Assembly (NCBI RefSeq): GCF_000485595.1
Contig: NW_014577742.1
Coordinates: forward strand, 101,565 to 124,102
Direction of reading: 5' to 3'
Length of the DNA stretch: 22,538 nucleotides
Source of the DNA: Priapulus caudatus
Lineage: Eukaryota; Priapulida; Priapulimorpha; Priapulimorphida; Priapulidae
In this document: positions 9,246 to 18,289 of the stretch, in pieces
How positions within the stretch are numbered: position 1 is the first letter of the stretch
Layout: each line of letters begins with the position of its first letter
Made by a program: the position numbers and the translations under genes
Notes under the pieces: generated by a model
What the model was told of the DNA's origin: nothing
What the model saw: only the letters and a program-made list of their open reading frames with translations
The model's database searches: none

Positions 9246-12200
9246 CACAAACAAACAAACACAAACGCACGCACGTACGCACGCATGCACGCACACACGC
9301 ACAAACACACACATATATATTTACTTCTCCTACACATTTTTAACAATAATTCTGATGATGATGAGACTCGTTATCACGTACAACTCTCTTATCATGAATA
9401 TAATTATACAGAATCACAGTAACAGCCACGTTTCACCACCACTGAGTCTAGTCCGTCACCGCACCCATACCTCATCATGCCTGCCATAGGTAAGTAGTAT
9501 GGCATACCACAGTACATGTGTAGGTCACAGTCTACGAGCTTGGAATTCTCGAGATCGGTGTAGTGAGGTGCGAGAGGAGTGAGCGCGAGATGGTCGAACG
9601 ATATGTGCCAGATGCCGCAGTCCTGCTCATACACACGACCTGACATGTCGTGAAACCGCCTCTCAATGTGCTGCAAAGAAATCATGCGAAAAACAATAAG
9701 TAACAAAGTGCTGAGGGAAAGAAAAACTATTTCATCGGGTGGACTGATTCGACGCTAATCAAAGAATCGACCTGGCGTCCGTTGTACGAATAAATATTGA
9801 TTCGAATTAATGTTAATAATTTATTCACAAACACAATGCTTTGATACGATACTTGATACAATATATATCAGGGGTTAATAATGACAAATCTTTTATTATT
9901 AATCCCTGATATATATGTTGATATATATACAATATCAAGAGCGTATAAAGAAGGTTTTAAGAAGGTATAAAGAAGCTTCTTTATACTCTCTTGACAATAT
10001 ATATATACAATATATATGTTGATACGATATTGATCAGAAGTAGATAATAGGGAATTCCCTATTATCTACTTCTGATATAGATGTTGCTACTTGCAGTATT
10101 AGCAGTGTCTAGCGACATGTTAGAGGTGCTGCCACCTAGTGCTGTTGATACTCACATGTATCACGCTGCGCTGCACAGTGGGTTTTAGTGGGTTGCCACT
10201 GTAGGGGAAGCCCAGGGGCGTGAAGACTGACAGCATGTAGGTAAACATGGAGAACAGCAGCAGTGCACACATCACCCGCTTGAGGCTCCGCGTCACGAAC
10301 ACCAGACTCAACTGCCGGATAAAAACAGAAACACCACATCGCTCATGCAACCATCGACCATCGATGGACTGCAACGCAGCAGGCAGGTCTACCTGTGCCA
10401 TATCGTATTACGGTATTATATCATAATATCGATTATCGTATTATATCGTATCATCGGATTATTGATTATAACCGTATTATATATACCGCTTCTATATGTA
10501 TGATGTTTTTTTTCACTGAATATTTTTGCAAAAAACCCAGTTGATTGACAGTTCTTTCACCACTGAGCTCTGGGGCAAATTTTTCCTGTCAGCTAACAAC
10601 TTGAAACAACTGCTAACAACGTACAAAGTTAGTCTTGATGATGAGTGAGAATGCGGCAACCATTGCTATGACAACGTCGGGAATGACTTCCGTACCGACT
10701 CGGCCCATCACAGGTACGAACATCTGATAGACACCAACAAGCAAGTAGCAAGTAATAAGGAACGGGAACGTCAGTGATGCCAAGTAGAGATAGAAGAAGC
10801 CCTGGCCTTTCTCTGTAAAATACAAAACAACTGGTATATTAGTCTTTCCCTCACATTCTCTTCTCTTTGTGTCTCAATGTGTGTGGATGCGTGTGTCGGT
10901 CTTTCTCTTTCTTTCTCTCTCTCTCTCTCCCTCTAATTTTTTCATCAAAAGGATAGGTATGAGGTAAAAATAATAATTGTTATGACCACTGGAGCTCTGA
11001 ACGTTGACCTTCATATCTAGTGCTAAAGCAGCTGATACCCAGTATTCAAATAGACGGTAATTTTTACCGGAAACCGGCTTCTAATGAAAACCCTGCCCTC
11101 ACACCTTTCCTTCCTTCATTCCCTCTCTCTTCCTCTCGCTCTTTATCTCTGCCTTTCCCTCCACTTCCCTCTCAGGCTCTCTCCCTGCATCTCCATTTAC
11201 CACTTCTCCAGCTATGAAAATCATACCTTACAAATAAATTTTATTTATACCTCTAAATGCCATTGGCAAAAATGCGATGACTCGATCGCGCATGATCAGC
11301 GGGAACATCACCCAGGCTAACGGTATGTAGGAAGAACAGACGCCGTGGTAGGTGAGCACAGAGAGGATGAGCGACCACAGCACCATCGTCGCATCGACGT
11401 GTATCGCCTCCAGCTTCCACGCGTCCGTCTCATGCTGCGACACAAGAGCACGGCACACGGGTTACGATTAGCGACGGCGAGGTTTATTAACGATGGTGAC
11501 GATGTCATCACGATACCGGCAATATAGAACGCACAGATCTTCACACTGCCCGGATACCAGCAATAAAAGATTCTCAATTATTTACACTGCCAAGATATCA
11601 ACAATAAAAGACTCTCAGATATTTTCACTGCCAAGATATCAGCAATAAAGGACTCTTAAATATTTACAAGACAATAAAAAACATGGCTCACATATGTAGA
11701 CCACGTTGTATACCCAATATTGCTCACAATGAATTTATACTATGATAAGACTAATTTTATAATAATACCATTCATTATTGCAGCGTTACGGTTTTTGTGC
11801 AACCACATACAGTATGAATTCACACACAGCATGCATCCACATACACCACGCGACTACATAAAGCACGCGTACAGTGTGTGAACATACAGAACGTGTACAG
11901 CATACATCAATGTACAGTGTGCCGCTACATACTGTGTACATTCACATACGGGCACATCAGCCATGCAGCGCTCATGTCACTCACCTTGAAGTAGAGGTTA
12001 CGTGCGAGCGCGTGGACGGCGATGGCTGCACAGAGCGCGGGCGCCTCGTACAGACCTCCGATCATGTAGGAGTGAGAGTACCAGGACATGCCGTGTCCCG
12101 CAGCCGTCAGCAGCAGTGCTAGCAGCACGTTCACGCCGACCGCCGCCGCCCACGACAGCACGATGACGACGACGGCGGCCAGCAGGTTGCCGAGGAACGC

Positions 12201-13216
12201 GGCGCCGTGGTAACCTGCGACACACGACGCGGTCAGACGACACCAGGAGGAGTGGGAGTTGATGAGGACGCAGTTATTTTATTTAATTACATTATTTATT
12301 TCATTTTTTCATTTTATTTTATTTATTGTAAATACGTATTGCTTTTATTCACTTCCGCTGATATGATAATACAATTTGACGTGATAAGATGACAATAATC
12401 TGTATGAGCCACGCCCAAATGTTTCATTCACATTGAATAAGATAGCATGCCAGTGTAGTAGGAGGCTAATTCCTCAGAGAGCCCTCCTCGGGCAAACACG
12501 AAATGCTAAACATGGATAAAGTTTCTGCAGAAATATGCTCATGACGTAACCTGCCTACGTAACTCACTGACGCAACCAACCAACCAACCAACCAACCAAC
12601 CAACCAACCAACCAACCAGGCAGCCAGCCAGCCAGCTAGCTAGCCAACCAACCAACCAGACAACCAACCAACCAACCAACCGGGCAGCCAGCCAGCCAGC
12701 CAGCTAGCCAGCCAACCAACCAACCAACCAACCAACCAACTAACCGACCTTCGGTGCTCTTGTCCACCATCTTGCGAGCAATGCCGAGCGCGACCGCCAG
12801 CAGGAACAGCATGTTGATCACCATGCCGACGCGCTGCGGATACAGCACCATGTAGACGCCCAGCACGTCGAAGAAGATCATGTTGCCATGGCGATACTCG
12901 CCGGGATGCGCGAGGTAGGGAGACGAGGCGAGGTTTCTCACGGTCGCCAGCAGATTCTCACCTGTTGAGGTCGCCACAATAACGTGAGAACTGTAAACTA
13001 GCGATTACTGTCTCACTGCATCTGAGCTGTCATTGCATTATTGACAACACTTACAAACTCACTTACAGACAATGTCCCACCAACTCATTGCAGGCTGGAT
13101 GTGGATGAATGCTACGGCGAATGCAATGTGGGCCCAACCACGCACGCACGCACACAGAGGCATGCATATGCATGTACACAAGCATGCACGCACACACATT
13201 CGCACACACGCACGCA

Positions 13217-13248
<32 letters not shown>

Positions 13249-14173
13249 CACACACGCGCGCACTCATGCACGCCCGCACACACGCACAGGCGCATACGCA
13301 TACATATTCCATTAGAGACATTTAACGAAGTGTCTTTCCCATCACTGCATGTGGCCATTACAGTGCACTGGTAACAACACACCATACCGACTTTCAGCAA
13401 CACAAAAATCTAAGTAGCTATTCAAACTATTTTAACTTCGCCGCTCACATTGCAAGTCCAGTTTATAAGCAATGACTAATTAATCTATCATTAATATTGC
13501 TGTAGCATTCTCATCGTTACCTGCTCTCTGAACGCATCCAGGCGGTATGAAGTCCGGATGGTCCCACTTCGTGTGATACACATATCCATTGCTTATATAG
13601 GCAATGTCAATTCCTAAATAAAGGCAACATAGTAGCACATAAGCTACGTTTTTAACAGTTACACGGCATCGTACCATTAAGTCGCCTGGTCAACGACTGA
13701 ATCAAATCCAGTAGCAAAATATAAACTGATTATTGTGCATACAAAATAAAAAAAATTTAAGTCATAAATCATAATAGTGAAATCATGAATACTTCAAATT
13801 AATAAAATATATCGTGGCTGAACATTAGCACATGCCGTCTCTACCATAGAAGGCACTGGGCAATGCTTCTATCTGCAGCATCACAGCGCATGTCTGTGTA
13901 GTCACTAGCAGCAACATGGCTTCAATAGTAGTCACAATTGCTATTTGAGAATTACGCGTAACTGTGCAGGGGAAGTTTCACACCAAGTTTGCAGTTTCAC
14001 AAGGGAAGTTTGCAGGGGAAGCGCACCTGGAATGTTTCCAAAATCTCGATAAATGCGGAAGTCCGTGTCTGACGGAATAGCACCAGTCTGAAATATCTCC
14101 TGTCCAAAGACATTGCCGTAGGGATAGACTGCCGACCGTGCGTACGTGCTGATGAGCCACGGATGTTCTGGGC
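7644..14173 (-). CDS. ERMP1: ERMP1-like endoplasmic reticulum metallopeptidase (M28), 3' part of gene, 10 exons plus a broken terminal exon
   Basis: The joined exons encode about 569 residues plus a C-terminal tail. In order they give the end of the M28 zinc-peptidase domain ([16 protein letters not shown], then [10 protein letters not shown], whose His is the likely last zinc ligand), a multi-pass membrane region (about residues 95-400 of this partial product) and a luminal tail with [18 protein letters not shown] and FVFYSHG. These match ERMP1/Felix-ina in order and spacing as I remember the family. Human ERMP1 is about 900 residues, so roughly the first third (first membrane helix, HxD, EE and other ligands) is absent here. 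All ten clear introns are GT..AG on the minus strand and the phases agree throughout (1,1,1,1,0,1,0,0,2,1,0). Known role: an ER-membrane peptidase, linked in rodents to ovarian follicle organisation; substrates are poorly defined. Neighbours: a minisatellite starts about 125 bp beyond the stop. No poly(A) signal was seen. Identification is strong; the terminal exon is uncertain. Confidence 0.93.
8280..8342. mobile_element. 63-bp hAT-like palindromic miniature element
   Basis: Perfect 19-bp terminal inverted repeats, CAGGGGTTAATAATGACAA, flanked by a perfect 8-bp direct repeat ATACACAC (8272-8279 and 8343-8350). CAGGG-type ends with 8-bp target duplications are typical of the hAT superfamily. 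It sits in an ERMP1 intron, 32 bp beyond the donor at 8375. Confidence 0.85.
8375..8553 (-). CDS. ERMP1: ERMP1 exon: luminal domain with FVFYSHG motif
   Basis: 179 nt, phase 1 in and phase 0 out. The acceptor is CTTTTAG and the donor GTACAG. It starts [20 protein letters not shown] and contains WSLGDG, then [18 protein letters not shown] and DLK. GP.HM, W SLG.G and FVFYSHG are all conserved in ERMP1. If the donor is not used, translation runs 12 more codons and stops inside a hAT-like element at 8335..8333. Confidence 0.92.
8860..8978 (-). CDS. ERMP1: ERMP1 exon: luminal domain
   Basis: 119 nt, phase 2 in and phase 1 out. The acceptor is CCTGCAG and the donor GTAATA. It encodes [20 protein letters not shown] and ends RLAFEVKG, matching the human stretch from the KNWYL segment to the F.FEATG turn. 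It is too short to be convincing alone, but phase and order with both neighbours support it. Confidence 0.87.
9173..9322. repeat. CACG/CA microsatellite
   Basis: CACG and CA repeats with an internal CAAA block, inside an ERMP1 intron. The apparent His/Thr or Cys/Val open frames on both strands are repeat translations. Confidence 0.93.
9471..9670 (-). CDS. ERMP1: ERMP1 exon: luminal domain
   Basis: 200 nt, phase 0 in and phase 2 out. The acceptor is TTTGCAG and the donor GTATGG. It encodes [20 protein letters not shown], then a segment ending [21 protein letters not shown]....DSGIW and CG.PWYLP are the matching human landmarks; the family Ser in DSG is Cys here. The next intron (8979-9470) has a CACG/CA microsatellite. 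Confidence 0.92.
9869..9908. mobile_element. 40-bp hAT-like palindromic miniature element
   Basis: It begins CAGGGGTTAATAATGACAA and ends ATTATTAATCCCTG, with ATATATAT on both sides. Same family as 8280-8342 but shortened in the middle. The flanking duplication is low-complexity, so it is weaker evidence. Confidence 0.7.
9936..9993. mobile_element. 58-bp palindromic miniature element
   Basis: Ends CAAGAGCGTATAAAGAAG and CTTCTTTATACTCTCTTG are inverted copies with one mismatch, flanked by ACAATAT on both sides. It contains a second perfect palindrome around AAGAAGCTTCTT. Different terminal sequence but same design as its neighbours. Confidence 0.65.
10035..10074. mobile_element. 40-bp perfect palindromic miniature element
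   Basis: A perfect palindrome with 20-base arms, starting CAGAAGTAGATAATAGGG. The flanks ATATTGAT and ATATAGAT match at 7 of 8 positions. A related copy lies at 20083-20138. Confidence 0.7.
10156..10311 (-). CDS. ERMP1: ERMP1 exon: last membrane helix and FPYSGNP motif
   Basis: 156 nt, phase 0 in and out. The acceptor is CCGGCAG and the donor a strong GTGAGT. It encodes [20 protein letters not shown], the last hydrophobic span, then [26 protein letters not shown].. P...R is the conserved turn into the luminal C-terminal domain of ERMP1. The following intron (9671-10155) holds three palindromic mini-elements. Confidence 0.93.
10625..10812 (-). CDS. ERMP1: ERMP1 exon: membrane helices with the MFVPVMGR motif
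   Basis: 188 nt, phase 1 in and phase 0 out. The acceptor is TTTTACAG and the donor GTACGT. It encodes [20 protein letters not shown], then [20 protein letters not shown] and a further helix. F.P..GR.G.E.PPDV is a characteristic ERMP1 loop. Skipping the splice would read VRC and then a stop. The next intron is 10312-10624, in which nothing is recognised. Confidence 0.92.
10895..11195. repeat. CT-rich tracts in intron
   Basis: A short CT microsatellite (about 10900-10935) and a looser pyrimidine-rich tract (about 11098-11195) fill part of the intron at 10813-11250. Nothing else was seen. Confidence 0.7.
11251..11434 (-). CDS. ERMP1: ERMP1 exon: membrane helices
   Basis: 184 nt, phase 0 in and phase 1 out. 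The acceptor is TCGCAG and the donor GTATAA. It starts [20 protein letters not shown] and continues into a hydrophobic stretch with [20 protein letters not shown]. This corresponds to the human segment in which a TY.G.CS motif is followed by VWVAFPLL. The Arg-Glu at the junction with the next exon gives continuous reading. The next intron (10813-11250) contains only CT-rich tracts. Confidence 0.92.
11505..11680 (+). repeat. 41-bp tandem repeat in intron
   Basis: About four units with a period of 41 bp. ACTGCC recurs at 11545, 11586 and 11627, each followed by a GATAYCARCAATAAA segment. The first unit is diverged and the last truncated. It lies entirely in the ERMP1 intron at 11435-11984. Confidence 0.85.
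11985..12214 (-). CDS. ERMP1: ERMP1 exon: two membrane helices
   Basis: 230 nt, entered in phase 1 and left in phase 0. The acceptor is TCGCAG and the donor is a strong GTGAGT. It encodes two hydrophobic spans, one containing [20 protein letters not shown] and one around [20 protein letters not shown], joined by [11 protein letters not shown]. The MSWYSHSY loop resembles the SWY.H.Y loop of ERMP1. The exon is more GC-rich than its neighbours. The intron at 11435-11984 carries a 41-bp tandem repeat. Confidence 0.92.
12572..12742. repeat. CCAA tetranucleotide array with two CAGC blocks
   Basis: Runs of CCAA are interrupted by two similar CAGC/TAGC blocks (about 12619-12645 and 12680-12713), suggesting duplication of a compound unit. 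In the gene's sense it is a GGTT array starting within ten bases of an ERMP1 donor. Confidence 0.92.
12749..12961 (-). CDS. ERMP1: ERMP1 exon: end of peptidase domain and first membrane helix of the C-terminal set
   Basis: 213 nt, phase 1 in and out. The acceptor is CAACAG and the donor GTCGGT. It encodes [20 protein letters not shown], then [20 protein letters not shown], then a hydrophobic helix containing [25 protein letters not shown] is a signature of ERMP1 at the peptidase-to-membrane junction. A CCAA/GGTT tetranucleotide array begins within ten bases of the donor, which is itself non-consensus (GTCGGT). Confidence 0.94.
13139..13306. repeat. CACG/CA microsatellite
   Basis: CACG and CA repeats in the ERMP1 intron at 12962-13520, in the same strand orientation as those at 4555, 9173, 17690 and 18735. 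Confidence 0.93.
13521..13613 (-). CDS. ERMP1: ERMP1 exon: last zinc-ligand motif of the M28 domain
   Basis: 93 nt, phase 1 in and out. The acceptor is TTTAG and the donor GTAACG. It encodes [18 protein letters not shown] and then a segment ending CVQRAG. The His in YHT aligns with the final zinc-binding His of family M28, so the catalytic site appears intact as far as visible. The next intron (12962-13520) holds a CACG/CA microsatellite. Confidence 0.93.
14027..14173 (-). CDS. ERMP1: ERMP1 exon (first exon in window): end of M28 peptidase domain
   Basis: 147 nt, entered in phase 1 and left in phase 1. The acceptor is a pyrimidine stretch ending TGCAG and the donor is GTGCGC. It encodes [20 protein letters not shown] and, further on, [16 protein letters not shown], both typical of ERMP1-type M28 peptidases; the Asp-rich SDTDF segment is strongly conserved in the family. 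The first codon (Gly) is split with an upstream exon that I could not find in the window. The following intron (13614-14026) shows nothing recognisable. Confidence 0.93.
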
Positions 14174-15039
14174 CTGCAGAAAGAGAGGTGTAGACCGTCT
14201 ACTTTCAACATATTTATAGTTATACGATGGCTAAGGTACATGTAAACACGAGTGGCCAGTGCCATTAGTTTCTGCTTACACACACTGTTAGCAGGCAAAT
14301 ATCAAAGGCTTGAATGTTGCTCCCGCAGTATCAGCACGATTCGTGACTTCGATGCTTCTTAGACGCAGCAAAGCAATTTCTTAACCAATCCATTTAGGGG
14401 TATAGATAGGGTTCATGTTTATAAATCAACATTTACCTTTGTCCGCTATACGTCTTCGTACCTGAATTGGCACGCACTAGGTTTTAAGTTGCTGGCCTGG
14501 ACTTCATTGACGCTTACGCATGACAGACAATTACACACACATATATATATAGAAGTAAAGTCACACACGAACACTTAATTACCTCGGTGTTTTCTAAACC
14601 AACTGACACTAATTCTTATCTAATGTATTCCTCTTCTCAGCCTCTCGGCCACCGACTTAAAAATATGCTCTCACATCTCTCAATTTTGACGTCAGAAAAA
14701 AGGACTGCATGGCTCAAAAACTGATTTTATACAGCAGAAGGGCTTCAATATGATTGTCAATGTTCTTTACACGCCGTGGCGTACTAGACACAATTCCTGA
14801 TCTCTATCTGAAGAGAATTAAAAAGATACTTCCTCTAAATCGGGCGTCTGTTTAATAACCCCTAGAATAGACGGCGTGAAATAAGACCAATCAGACATGT
14901 CCACTCGTGGCTTTAACCTAATCACCCGCTTGGCAATCCTGCACATCAAAAGTTTGTTAATTGATAATTACTAAAATTCTTGACAAACGATCCAATCACC
15001 GCTAACACTGTTTCAAGCCTACCTTTATGCTGCGTAGCA
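14174..15039. other. noncoding DNA upstream of the first visible ERMP1 exon
   Basis: Probably intron. Both strands were read for the M28 motifs expected just upstream (NLEAAG, NGAEE) without success. It has a short AT run near 14544 and nothing else recognised. Confidence 0.4.
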
Positions 15040-15146
15040 GACGTGATACAAACCGTCCGCGACACTCTTTGTTTTCAATGGCACGTCTTACAACTCTGAC
15101 AACCGCGTGAGCCCACCTTGGTCTCATACCGTGTTGTTAGAAACGT

Positions 15147-15452
15147 ATGCAGTACTTGCAATTTTTACGAATAGATGGTTGTGGTTCAAGGGTTCGGGGC
15201 AAATTTATAGTACGGGATTCATTTAACATGCCGTGTCGGACGAACCTTCATTTACTGCCATTGAATGGCGCTAAATGCCAAATTTACTATATTGGCGAAA
15301 CAAAACGCCGCCTTGCGGATAGGTTTTGTTGAACACGCTCAAAGATCTATTCGCCTCCAATTTCCATGTTTTTCGGTATTGCTGACGCATTTTAACGCAA
15401 CGCGGCATCCCCACAGTGATGACGTGCGTGTTGTGTGGCCTGCCAACTGACA
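15147..15452 (+). pseudogene. GIY-YIG endonuclease remnant of the Penelope-like element
   Basis: Two overlapping frames (15147-15332 and about 15322-15450) together span a GIY-YIG-type domain. The YIGET core with the following conserved Arg and the EH pair are visible. The Cys-containing segment normally just upstream is badly degraded. Not functional as it stands. Confidence 0.65.
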
Positions 15453-15586
15453 TCCATATTACAATAGCTGCACGTGACACATGACTGAGCAGAAATTTAA
15501 GGGTCTTGGTTGTTTAAATCCAGGGGGCATGAACGTAGGGGGCATGAAAAGTGCTGATTTTGATGAGTTTTCGCTTGCTTCTGGTT

Positions 15587-15662
15587 GTGTGTTTGTGTGT
15601 GTGTGTCGTTGTGTGTGTGTGTGTGCGCGTGTGTGTGTTTGTGTGCGGACAGGGTGGACGAA

Positions 15663-15732
<70 letters not shown>

Positions 15733-15785
15733 CTCTCTCTCTGTGTGTTTTTGTGCGTGTGTATAGTATATATAATATATATATG
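15587..15785. repeat. GT microsatellite
   Basis: GT repeats with scattered TT and GC interruptions, a short CT run and a TATA-rich end. It lies within the 3' part of the Penelope-like element and has the opposite strand polarity to the CA-type arrays elsewhere. Confidence 0.9.
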
Positions 15786-16002
15786 TGCGTGTTCTTTTGT
15801 CGTCGTATTCATGGCAATGTGCGAATTGTGTTGAATCATTCATTTTTTGCGTTTATTCTAATAAGTATAACGCATTGTATTGTTTTTGATTATTTTGATT
15901 CTATTCAATGTGTACTGACCTGATGAAGAGATGTAATCTTGAAAGCTGCGTCAATTAACTAATTAAACACCCTTATTTCTATGACGCTTGACTTTGTTTT
16001 TA

Positions 16003-16065
16003 TATAATATATATACTATATACTATATATATATATACATATAATATATACAATAATATATATTC
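16003..16065. repeat. AT-rich microsatellite
   Basis: TATATA and ATACTATA words over about 60 bp just beyond the Penelope-like remnant. Confidence 0.8.
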
Positions 16066-16121
16066 ATGCTCCATCTGTCTATAAAACACAAGTAGGCGTT
16101 TCATAAAACACACGGGTTAAT

Positions 16122-16184
16122 CAGGGCGTGACTACATGACAAATCTGTCGATATTATTTCAAAATTTGTCATTATTAACCTTTG
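16122..16184. mobile_element. diverged 63-bp copy of the hAT-like miniature element
   Basis: The right end, TTTGTCATTATTAACCTTTG, matches the arm of the element at 8280-8342 and the left end begins CAGGG with ATGACAAAT at the same place. It has the same 63-bp length. No clear target duplication was seen, so it is an older copy. Confidence 0.55.
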
Positions 16185-16189
16185 ATATT

Positions 16190-17680
16190 TATGCAGGAGC
16201 TGTATAATAAATAGATCTATTTACTAAATCTATAATCAATCTATTATGACATATACTCTTTAGTTGCTATATTATCCATCCTTATAGTGTTGTTACACAG
16301 GTGCGGTACTAAATATAAGAGACGGTTAGCCTGTCTGAAACACGAAGTGTCACGTCCCCCTGCTGCCTGCTGCCTCCAGGTTAACGAACGCACGCACCCA
16401 TGCCTTCGCCAGGGATGCTGGGTGACACTGACAACCATGACTGGCGCTGAAAGGATGGAGGCACAAATGCATCAACAGACATTAATAAAGCACCCCAAAA
16501 GGATTTTTTCTACTTGAATTAAATCATCAGTGTAACGGATTCGGCATTAATAGACATCTATTAGCAATGATATATGAACCAGTGTAAATCATTGTCTATT
16601 ATTTAGCTCCTGCATATGACGCGTAGCACGAGTACTTTTCTGTTTAAACCACGCATGAATTTGTGACAAATGCTATTCCCCTCCCTCTATTTTTACCCCA
16701 ACCTGGCCTCTTCTCTACCTCCTCCTCGCATCCTCCTCATGCCTCCATCTGCCTCCTCCTATCATAAGTACATATGGGGTTTAGTAGCACAGATGAGCTG
16801 AGATGGACATAAATTAAAATAGATTCTGATCTACGATTTGACAGTTAAATGGTGGCTATCCTGACACAATACAATTTTATAAATCAATTCCACTTCGTCC
16901 ATTCTTGCAATTAACATTCTTTAATAGAGTTAATTTGTGGGCAGACCGCTTGGGCTGCGTGGCAGATGCTTCTAATTATGCACGGCACACGCTCACTCAC
17001 CACGGATTATCACAGTTTTTAATGAGAGGATGGCCGCACCTGCCGACAGTGATGCAGAGTGGATGAGAAATGAAACCTATAACTATTGTTATTTATACTA
17101 GACTTTTGGCAAGATAAGGATGGTAGTATTTTCATGCTTTTGATCGAAACAATGCACATTCAACTGATTATGGCTCTCTAGCTCGCTGTAGCTATAGACA
17201 GGCTGAGGGCGCGGTGGAAGAAGCAACCACTGGCATGGGCAGATTGCCGGGGCTTTGAGCGCTTCCATAAAGGGTGAATAACTTCCACCCACTTCCCAGG
17301 GAAAAATGCTGCCGGGTGATGCTGTCACTTAAACAGCTGCTAATACTCAGACACGACACCACAGAAGCGGAGTGCGCTGATTTCTGTAAGTCTCCGTTAA
17401 AAAGCGAGCAAAGTGTTTAATTAAAAACTGACAGACAACAGCGCTTGCATTCAGCAGCATCGGCTTCGCCAGCAAGCAAGCGGACGGCAAAACGTTTGTG
17501 AAGGCAGCGGCCACGCGATACGCATGCATGCAGGCAACGCACTGATTTGACGAGAGCACAATGATTTTTTTATCAGCAGAGCTGGTTAAATTCGCCACGG
17601 ACCATGGGCCACCCATGCTCCAGGCTCCGCTGCTGTTGTCCGACTGTTCGCCAATGCAGCACCGACACATTCACAGCCCT
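16190..17680. other. unrecognised noncoding DNA
   Basis: Short open frames on both strands lack recognisable domains. A small possible exon on the minus strand near 17004-17042 was examined and not accepted. No repeat was identified. Confidence 0.35.
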
Positions 17681-17689
17681 GGCACCTAC

Positions 17690-18010
17690 GCATGCACGCA
17701 CCCTACACACGCACGCACAACCTCATGCATACACACACACGGCACGCAGCGCACGCCACCGCACGCACGCACGGCACGCAAGACCGCCCCCCCCCAAAAA
17801 ACGCACAGCGGACCAGCTGACACACCACACACACACACACGTAGCACACCACGTACAAACACAACAGCGAACGCCTCCGACAACATGCACACACCGGCAC
17901 ACTCACGCCGCCTGCACGCACGACACGAGCGACGCGCACACGTCGATATAACAGCACTCGAACTGGCACGAACACTCCGACGCACGCACGCACCGCACAT
18001 TTACACAGAC
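17690..18010. repeat. degenerate CACG/CA-rich tract
   Basis: Long, interrupted CACG and CA sequence with a short C and A run near 17787-17800. Open frames here translate the repeat and are not genes. Confidence 0.8.
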
Positions 18011-18289
18011 ACTGGTAGCGCGACATGCCAGACGGGCGCGATATATAGCTGTTTGAACATAGACATGGCAACTGCAGTCAGTCAGCCTCAAGTACCGACG
18101 GAACGATAACGTGGTTTAACATAGATTTTACAGCATAGGAACACGTTCTGCTTAAGAAAGAAAGAGGTAGCCTGGCACCCAAGGGTTCTGTGTGGCCACA
18201 TACACACAAGATAAGGCATACTGGGTCGCATGTATTTTCCAATAAAGGTCATGAAGGAATGGCGCCCAGCAAGTAGACCACATTATATC

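Larger units (their letters stand above)
15040..15985 (+). mobile_element. decayed Penelope-like retroelement 3' part with GIY-YIG endonuclease remnant
   Basis: The plus strand encodes GKFIVRDSF, then YYIGETKRRLADRF (15285-15326), then in another frame FVEHAQRSIRLQF and HFNATRHPHSDDVRVV. This is the order seen in the GIY-YIG endonuclease domain at the C-terminus of Penelope-like elements. The frame change falls at a run of four T after the DRF codons; stops also interrupt the upstream part. No reverse transcriptase was seen, so the copy is 5' truncated and inactive. A GT microsatellite and a segment with CTGATGA and GAAA follow, consistent with the element's 3' region. The boundaries are estimates. 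Confidence 0.65.

Noticed and set aside
9083-9489. Several overlapping His/Thr- or Cys/Val-rich frames
   Set aside because: Translations of the CACG/CA microsatellite lying in an ERMP1 intron; the same applies at 13041-13403, 15459-15923, 17561-18109 and 18664-19051.
15183-15200. GGTTCAAGGGTTCGGGG as a tRNA B box
   Set aside because: No cloverleaf or A box at the right distance; it lies in the Penelope-like remnant.
17004-17042. Possible small minus-strand exon between CGGCAG and GTGAGTG splice-like sites
   Set aside because: About 39 nt; none of the three frames resembles the ERMP1 segment needed upstream of 14173.
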